From: Cristatella mucedo
Lineage: Eukaryota > Bryozoa > Phylactolaemata > Cristatellidae
Length of the DNA stretch: 64,000 nucleotides
NCBI GenBank assembly: GCA_009760855.2
Contig: WPIO01000018.1
Span: forward strand, 4,183,001-4,247,000
Direction: 5' to 3'
The notes below the pieces were generated by a model. It saw nothing but the letters and a program-made list of their open reading frames with translations, had not been told where the DNA came from and made no database searches. Below, piece by piece: positions 33,315 to 42,300 of the stretch. Made by a program: the position numbers and the translations under genes. How positions within the stretch are numbered: the first letter of the stretch is position 1; every line of letters begins with the position of its first letter.

Positions 33315-36300
33315 AGCTCTCCGAGGGTGCTTTATCCAATGTATTATTATTATTATTATAAGCAAGAGACGCATGCATGGTCTCCAAAAGCTCATGATCC
33401 AGTTATGGGTTTTTGACTGCTGCAACAGCCAATACAGGTTAGGTCGCTGCCACCTGGGTGAAAACCACTAAGCCCCTTCTGCCAACACATGCATGAGGCA
33501 GAAATTAAATTAAAGGCACGTAAATTAAACGTGCATTAAGTAATGTATCTCCGTCTGTAATTATACAAGCCATAAAGACTATGTGGGCGTTACGCAGGAG
33601 AGTTTTGTACAGCACACTCACAGCCTAAGCGGCTTTCGGTACGCATACGGTAGCCAACAGACTTCATCTCACGCACTAAAGAGAAAGTGGGAAGCATAGC
33701 AGAGTCATGAGAGCAGTTGAGGTAGTGAGTGGCGTGAAAGTAGCAGCTCAGGACCGCTGAAAAGGATGAGCCATGGAGAGTAAAGTTGCTCGTTGTTAGC
33801 ACGAGGATTATAGTAAGAGATGTAAACTGGCCTGCTCTGGCGAACATTCGGAATCAAGACACCCGTGAACTTGTCTCGAGTACGAGAACTGGCGTCGGAC
33901 TGTAGTCATGGCTACACTGAGTAGCAATCGTGGGAATCGGGATTGGCCTCATTGTCGGGTTGTGCTGGCACATTCACTATCAGCAAAGGCTAGGCAGCAA
34001 GAAAGATCGCGGAAATTTGGATGTAGTACATTTTCTCATTTGGTGGAGAATGAAGTTGAGCAGAATCTATCTACGGATACGTATCTGTTGTAGCCTATAG
34101 CTGAGCTCACATGCCAGCCACCGAAAATTCAGTTGCCATCTTTCTATAAGAAGTATGAGGAACTTTTGCAGTCCCATAGACTGGTCTCCCTGTGCAAGGC
34201 GGCTACGAAAGCGACATCAAAATTCTCTTTGTGTCTGCTCCTGGTCGGACGGCTGCCTCAGAAGTCTCCGATATACTGCCACGAAGTAGACTGCCCGGCT
34301 AATTCCTCGAGCCGGGCCTTCGAGACCCGAATCCTTCCCGTCGGCCACAGTTTCTGCCCCATAACGGTAAAAAATGACAAAGTGGCCTCAAGTTCTCGGC
34401 CGTCTCGATTACAAACGTTTACATGGTGTAGACACAGCACTATTCCACAGTTGCAAGAAAATAAGAATTCTGATGGCAATAGAGAAACGGAGCTCTCTCG
34501 CGAGAGAGAGAGCTCTCGCTGCAGCACGGATCGTGAGCTGGCATGCCTAGGGCGTATAAAGTAAAGGAGGGTGCTTCAGCTGGAACCTTTAGAGAGGCAG
34601 CCATTCTAGGAAGGTGACCAGGCTGTACGGGTAGCTAGGCCGCTCGACCACACCCACTCAGGTCGAGTTTAGGGGAACCGCTGGCACCCCCTCCACTCCT
34701 CCTTCCAACAACGGCCGGGAGAGACACCAACGATGCCGCTGAGCTAGCCGGAGCTCCTGACGAAATGCAGGCATCGTTCAGCAGGCTGTAGGACGTGTGA
34801 GACCCGAGCAGGCACACGAGAATCCATCGAACGCATCCCCAGACCGTATCTACCCGCGAGCGATAGTTGGGTAGCTCGCAAAGTGTCGTCATCGTGTTGG
34901 CATGCAAAAAATTACCACGCGCAAGAATCCAGAGCCTCGAAGTTTGCTTTTGCAGTTCGCATGCTTGCAGCTCCATTTAAAGCAGTCGCGCGCACCAGTC
35001 AGGTGCTGCGCTTACCTTCGGCCGCAGAATGTAAGTATCTTGTAGGTGAGAAATTTCTCATTGTTGGTAAGCCAGCGGTAGCTCGTGAGATAGTCCTCGG
35101 GTATGCAGTTGCCCTCTACCAGACCGTAGATGAACTGCAGAGAGAGGGGCGGCGCCATCTTGCCTTGAGCGTGGTGCTCGAGGGGCAAGCCGCAAACAAC
35201 AGATTTCCACTTTCGCTCAGCTGAAGCAGACCTGGGTTGACAATATATTGACAAGTCTATCTGACCAAGTGATACATACCATACACCTATGCCAATGTCT
35301 GAGCTCTTATCATCACTGCTCGGCGCACAAGCTCGTGGCAACCCCGGGGAGGTTAAATCACAGGTTAAATGGGCAGGCAAATCACAGCCTCCAACATCCA
35401 ACAAACAGCAGGTGAATAGGCACTAGCACGACCGACCGACCGACGTGTCAACAGCTGCTGCTCGCATCTTTACCAGCATCGGCAAGATCTGCATTGCATA
35501 GGATTCGCTTGCAGAGCGCCCACTTGCAGAACTTAATTCTCTATCCTGCCGCTTTACATATGCTCGAGCCCGAGACCTCGGTCGTTAAAGGTGAGCAGCT
35601 TACCCCCCCCCCACCCACCCACCCAGGGCCAAGTACTAATAACGCATTCAATTGGCAAGTATACTAATCTTACTAGCACGAGATCCACGGTGGCGGCTGC
35701 TCCGGATGGGGCTCCCGGAGGAAGCCAAGCTCACTGACATCGTGCTCTCGAAAGCTTGCTACGATAGACAGCCACTGGCGGCGGCAAATAAAAATAACGA
35801 CGACGACAATTTTTTATAGCACCCTAACAGAACTAAATCTCTCTCTCTAGGCACTTGATATATGCTGGAAACGAAGTGTGTCAATTGGTTAGAGGCAACA
35901 TAGCCAATTCGTGAGCCGTAATGGCTCACTAGGTAAGGCAGTTGCTTTTCACGACCTCGGGCCGAGGTCGTGGGTTCGAATCCTGTGGTGGGCGATCCTT
36001 TATCGCAAGCGGTGGTGATAGGCGTAAAGGCTCTTCTGTCGCTATACAAAAAGAGGCTGTTAAATCAGATAGTATTTATTTATTTATTTTATTATTTAAT
36101 TTAGCACACGTAAGCACATTTAGGAAAACTTCATGGATCAAACGCTACGAGGAACAGGTTCGAGAAACAGGTGTGAGGAACGGATGCTCTTTTAGCTTCT
36201 TTCTAAATGCCTTCCAGGGTTTCGGCGTGTAGGTCGGTGGAGACTTCGAAACATTGGAAGCCTATGAAACCGAAGGCACAGTCTCCAAAGGATTTGAGGT

Positions 36301-39300
36301 CAGTTATTCAGAGGCATAGATCAATGACCGGAGTTAGACGAGCCGGCAGTACGACATGAAACCGGAGCTGAAGTATTTTCGTAGGTGGGCCAGATCAAGA
36401 GAACGAGGGGACTTGTGAGTGAGTGGCAGAAACTTAAGTAAATCACCTCCTCGATCGGGAGTCAGACTAGATCGATAATAACTAAACGATTCGCATAAAT
36501 GAGTCAGTGATAGCCTATGGCCGTCTTATAATAAGAGAGTTAATATAGCGCCCTCAAAAGAAATCAATCTCTTTCTAGGCACATTACATTTGCTGCAAAG
36601 AAAGCACGATCGAACGGTTAGTGGTAGCATGCTCAATAAACAACAAGAATAACATAGTTCGGGGTGACATGCACAGTGTCAGCACGCAAGTATGGTTAGT
36701 GGCAGCACGCAGCACTGTCAGCACGCATAAGCACATAAAGGACGAGTCACAGGGACCCACTAAATGCTGTGATACCACTTCAAGTCTTTGCCTAGTGAGG
36801 AAACACGTATTCCACGCACTTAGGTGAATAACCCTGATGAATTCGGCGAGAGCTTATGCGTGCAGCAAGTATGCAGCATCGCAAGCTCAACACCCAAATC
36901 CGCCTAGTAAATATAAAAATAAACAAGTTCTCAATTTTGCAGGACTTGCACTGTGACAGTGCACTGTACACACAGCTCCGATGGACTCACCTGTGCTATG
37001 GATGGACTCGCTGTATCCCTGCTGTATTTGGTATCTCTAGTTGTCTTTGCACTTGCTCTCTGTACTTGCCTGCACGAGCCTTTTACATGCTACTCACAAC
37101 CTCAACTGCTCTCCTGACCCATCTATGCTTGTCGTTTTCTCTTTTGCATAAGCTGATCTGTTGGCTACCGAATGCGTACCAAGACCGCTTAGGCTTTGAG
37201 TGCGCTATTCAAAACTCTCCTGCGTAACAACCACATAGTCTTTGTGGCTTTGTGGATTTACAGACGGAGATCCATTGCATGTTACGGCCACAAAGTTGCC
37301 TGGGCGACAAAGGAGCGTGACACAAATGGAGCAGAGGCCAGATCTGGCCAGCGCTTGGTGGTCCTACTCGACAGTTTGCTGACAGCAGCTTGATGCACTA
37401 GCACTTGCCTTCCCAGGTGAGATAACGGGCATGACAGTGATGGTGGTGCACATAGTGGCTGGCAGCACAAAAGAAGTGTCACAACCGCTGAGGCAAATTT
37501 TGAAACATGTGGAGTACGGCACTAGCGCCAACTGCCTAGCCATGACTTACCGTGTGCAGAGTGAACCACGATAGCGGCACGGCAATTAGCCAGACAAGAG
37601 ACATGTCAACGGCAATACCGCTGACGGCTTCGTAACTTTCAGTCCCCGAAGACGAATTAGTGACGCCACTAGCCAGTTTCGATGAAAATGAAGTGTACCA
37701 GTATGTTGAAGTGTATTGGGGATACCAGCGAATTCTACAACAACAAGCACGGAGTGAATATGGAGCACACGATAAGAGACGCAGGTAAAGATTATAATAC
37801 CGATTCACTGTGAACAGGTAAGGACTGGCTTGTGCCCCAAGGGCCTGAGTCCAGAAGTAAGGTGCTCTAACCCGGATCGTGGGTTCGAGTACTGCAGCAG
37901 CAAGCTATCAGCTATTGCCCAGTGCAAGCATGTGCTAGCCACTAAAAAGGCTACATTTAGCTGGTCCACATGTTTTAGAAATAAATCGTCACATCTCCGT
38001 TGCTCATGACATTCTTTGATAATCCTGGTCAAGTTTCTTTGATGGTCATTCTACTTGCAGATATCGTAAAAAGGGTGAAAAAACCGAAGCTTAATGCACA
38101 TATGCCACTATATAAATGAAGCGATTGAACCAGCCTGAGGCAATTGAACCAGTCGAACCTTTATTTGACCCTTTTTGGGTTTCATCACTGGCAAGCTTTA
38201 CAGATCTCATTCCGTCATACTCTGCAAGTTCATGTCACGCGGCTTTGAGGTTTTGTCGACTTCTCTTTCGTTTGCGGCTGCACCTCGTGCTTTTTTGTTT
38301 CCACCTACTATTTAGCAGTTTCGTGACCATCCTATTGCTTTCATTCATACTTTTTAGCACATGTGCTTATTCTTTCTGTCGCTAACCTTCATTGGCATGC
38401 ACGTCATTATTACTAGTGATGCATGTGACTTCTTCGGAGTTCATCGATGCTAACCGGGACTCTTGCTAGCGTGTGCCAAGAAGCCTAGATAAACGGGAAG
38501 ACGTGAAAGCATGTCATCAGGTGGTCAAATAATGAAGTTTTATCACCGAGTGAATGATTGATCTGATGCTGGTCGTGTGCTGCAAGCCTGGCAGGATATG
38601 CATAGTCAGCTGAAGGTTCTTTAAGGACGGCTCCCGTTTCCTGACCGATGCAAGCTTTTCCGAAGCTGAAATCCCATCAAGCATCGAAATAAGGAAACCA
38701 GATGCAGCTGAGACCTGCTTAAAGTGTATCTGCTCGTCTGTCTATCGCTTGTAAACGTGCATGCTCATATCTATCTGGGTGATTTGTGCCGTTACCCTAA
38801 TGCCTCATCCACTCGGAATTTTTCTATTAGTGCTTGCGCGCACTTCAATTGTAAATGCGATTGGCACTAATCACTTTAATGTGCTTCCATTTCTACCTAC
38901 GAGGAAAATCCAGGGAAAAAAGATTTATCTCTTGGGATTCTACGAAATGCACTTACACTACATTATCGACATTGCCATACCCACATCCTGCGGCGCAACG
39001 TGCACGCACGTGCGATTGCACGCGCGTGCGATCGGGCACAAGCGAATAAGCAAGGGCCTAAACGCTTGCAGGCCCACATCTCAGTTTTAGCTTTTCTCCC
39101 GCATTACCGCACCTATTTGGGGCGGCGTGTCAGTAAATGAGAGAGAGGGCTCTCAAAACAAGCCCAAGGGGGGAAAAGGTATAACTCAACGTTTGCTGGC
39201 CCGAAAACACTTAGGGTGCTTCACCGAATACCGGCTGGCAGAGGCCGGAGTAAAAACGGAAGCAGCAGCAGCTGCTCCACGGTGCTTACACGTAAGTGAC

Positions 39301-42300
39301 ACACATGGGAACCACGTGGATGAAGATGGACGTCATTCGGTCGGCATCGTGGAAGACCAGCGAGTTTCGAAACACTACGGTGGCAATCGCTACTGGTCCA
39401 TTGATGACGGCGAAAAGTACTCCAAAGAACTGTGTGCTCGTTGGGCAGGCCCTGTAAGCGCATTGACAAACGACCGTCCTATGCCAGGCTATCGATCCAG
39501 TCGCATGCGACAAGGGATTCGTGCATGGCGATCGTGCAGCAAGATCCTTAGGCACAGCAACAGGCCTTTGTCCGACGGGAAGCGGGACTCAATAAATTGT
39601 CAGAGTAGATGCCTCAAATCGAATGCTCGACATCACGCGACGGCCGATTCGCTAGGCAGCTGCACATGCTCACCACATGTATATCAAAAGTCCACAATTG
39701 CCAAAGTAGCAGAAGTCCAGAAGGAACGCTTGCCACTTGGATCTCCTGCGAAAACACGGGCAAGCATATTGTTACGATCCTGATTCTGCTCCTCCTCCTC
39801 AAGTAATAATAATAATAATAATATTGCACTTGATAAAGCGCCCTCAGAGAACTTAATCTCTTTCTAGGCGCTTTACATTTGCTGCAAAGTGATACGCAAT
39901 AGAATAGTAAGTAAAATCATGCTTGAAAAACAAACAAAATGAATAACATGGTTAGGGGTTACATGCACTGGGTCAGCATGCAAATGTGGTTAGTGGCAGC
40001 ATGAACAGTGTCAGCACGCATAAGCACATCGAGGACGAATCACATGGACCCACTAAATGCTGTCCTAAATAGGTATGTTTTTAAGTTTCTTTTAAATGTG
40101 GTCAGGTCAGGGGATGTTCTGATGCAGGTCGGGAGGGAGTTCCAGGCTGTGGGAGCATACGAGCTAAATGCACGGTCTCCAAAGGATTTAAGGTTTGTAC
40201 GAGGTATTTCTAGACTGTTGGATTCCGAAAAGCGAGTGGTACGATGCTTTGCCTGATGGGGTAGTATATCTGAAAGATAGGCTGGAGCCATAGAATGAAG
40301 AGACCTAAAAGTGAGCGACAAAACCTTGAAGTCAATCCGTTGCTTGACTGGTAACCAGTGCAGGTCGGCGAGAAGTGGAGTAATGTGGCAACTGCGACGC
40401 TCACGACAGACAAGCCTAGCTGCAGAGTTTTGCACCAGCTGCAATCGCCTGATCGCACATGCTGGTACTCCCAGACAGACTGCTGCGGTTGCGTTCAGGT
40501 AGATAATCGTTTTCGAGCACGTCAATGCAGTACAGTAAAGGTCAGTAAAGGTCGGCTGATTCAACGGCCTCGTGCATCAAGCGGCAGAAAAGACTCGGCC
40601 GCTTGATGCACCGGCTTGTGCCGAGCAATAAAGGATCGCCTGCTCACAGGAGGATTCGAGCTCACGACATTCGTCGCGAAAGGCGAGCACCGTGTTATCC
40701 CCCCCCCTGCCACCCCTAGGTGAGGGGAGCTAAGATCAGAGGCTCCAGCAAGGCTCAAACTTCGCACACGCAACAGTAGCCCCGACTCACCAGTATCGGA
40801 TGGCACGCTGGATGAAAAGCACCGGAGCTGTGACAGTGAAGTGATACGGCAGAAGCCACGGCGTCAGCACTAGCGAGTAGGCCAACACGAGCAGGCTGAC
40901 GACGGAGAGTGTGAAGACGAGCTTCAGCACCGTCCGATGTGTGGCCATCTAGAGACCAAAGATGCCGCGAGCCGTCGGTCGCTGTCCGAAATTTGTATTG
41001 CACAGCGAGAGAAGTAAATGCACATCTACGCACTTTATGTATCTACACTGGAGAGAAATCGGGTCGATTGATTAGATCAAGGTTAGCGATGTATGCACAA
41101 TTTCAGCATTCACAACCTAGCAAAAGTTAGCAAACAAAAGGCGGTGCTGGAACGGGCGAGCGAGGCCCGTCAGACCGGCTGATGCTTTGCCATGAATTCC
41201 GAGGAATGTAAGAGAAAACATGTGTGTTAGGGACCTGTTTGATTAAATAAACAGGTGCGGCAGGCAGGGCTGTCAGTCGAATTCACACGAGGCACTCCAA
41301 GAGATGTCCAGGTGACGTCTTGAGGGTCAGAGGGTTCAATATCGTCCTCCCCAGTAAAACCTTCAAGCTCTGACCCTGAGGGCGTCCATGGGATTCTGAC
41401 CTCTACTTAAGTTCTAACCTCTCATTTCTAGTCACTGAAATGTATGTCAGCTAACGCTGGCTACAAGCGCTGCCCATTGGAAACCAAATTATTGTTCGAG
41501 AATCGAATGCGTGTAACACTAGCCTGACCAATTGCACGACTGTGAACGAACCGGGCCAGCCAGTTTGCTTTGATCTCTTCTTTTCACTGCTATATTGAGT
41601 ACCCATTTGGTAGAGGTGGACATTTAAACGGGCACGAGCTCGACTACAACACAACCTCGCCTTTCACGACCAACATGATTATAATAATAATAAAATATTT
41701 GCATAGCGCCCTAAGACTACCGGATCTCTTTCTAGGCACTTTACATAAGCTGAAAAGGAAGCTTTCAATATGATTAGAGATAGCATGCACAATGTCAGCA
41801 CGAATCGGCACTCAGAGGACAATTCATAATGGGGGGTGGGGTGGGTGCCGGAGCAAATACTGTAAAGAACAAGAGGGATGCATAATTTCAGCACAAAAAA
41901 GGCCACAGATGACAAAGCATACGGACAGAGTGAATGCTACGAGGAGCCACGTGGTGCCTTTGCAGCATCCATTACTAAATACCTGGCCTTTTTAATATAC
42001 TATAAGCCACTGGATATCGAGATGTCAGCTGGTAGTGTCTTAGCCTAGAGGGTAAGGTGCTCACTCGCTCTTAAAGGCCCAGATCATGGGCTCGGATCCT
42101 GCTGCGGGCGATCCTTTATTGCCCACTGCAAGCGGTGGCGATAGCCGTCAAGGCTTTTCTGCCTCTGTATAAATGAGGCTCTTGAATCAGCTTAACTTTT
42201 TTTGAGTGAGTTCAAGGCTTTGGGCAAATGGGAAGCGAAGGCTTGGTCTCCAAAGAATTTGTGATTTGTTAGGGGCACATCCGAGCGACTAGAGTGAGAA

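Noticed and set aside
34635-34976. Open frame on the minus strand just below GPC1 exon 6 considered as an extra GPC1 exon
   Set aside because: Exon 6 joins exon 7 directly in phase and rebuilds the conserved sequence, leaving no missing segment.
35912-36080. tRNA gene suggested by box B GGTTCGAATCC
   Set aside because: No cloverleaf with acceptor stem was found, and the same sequence with the same body recurs many times; it is a SINE head.
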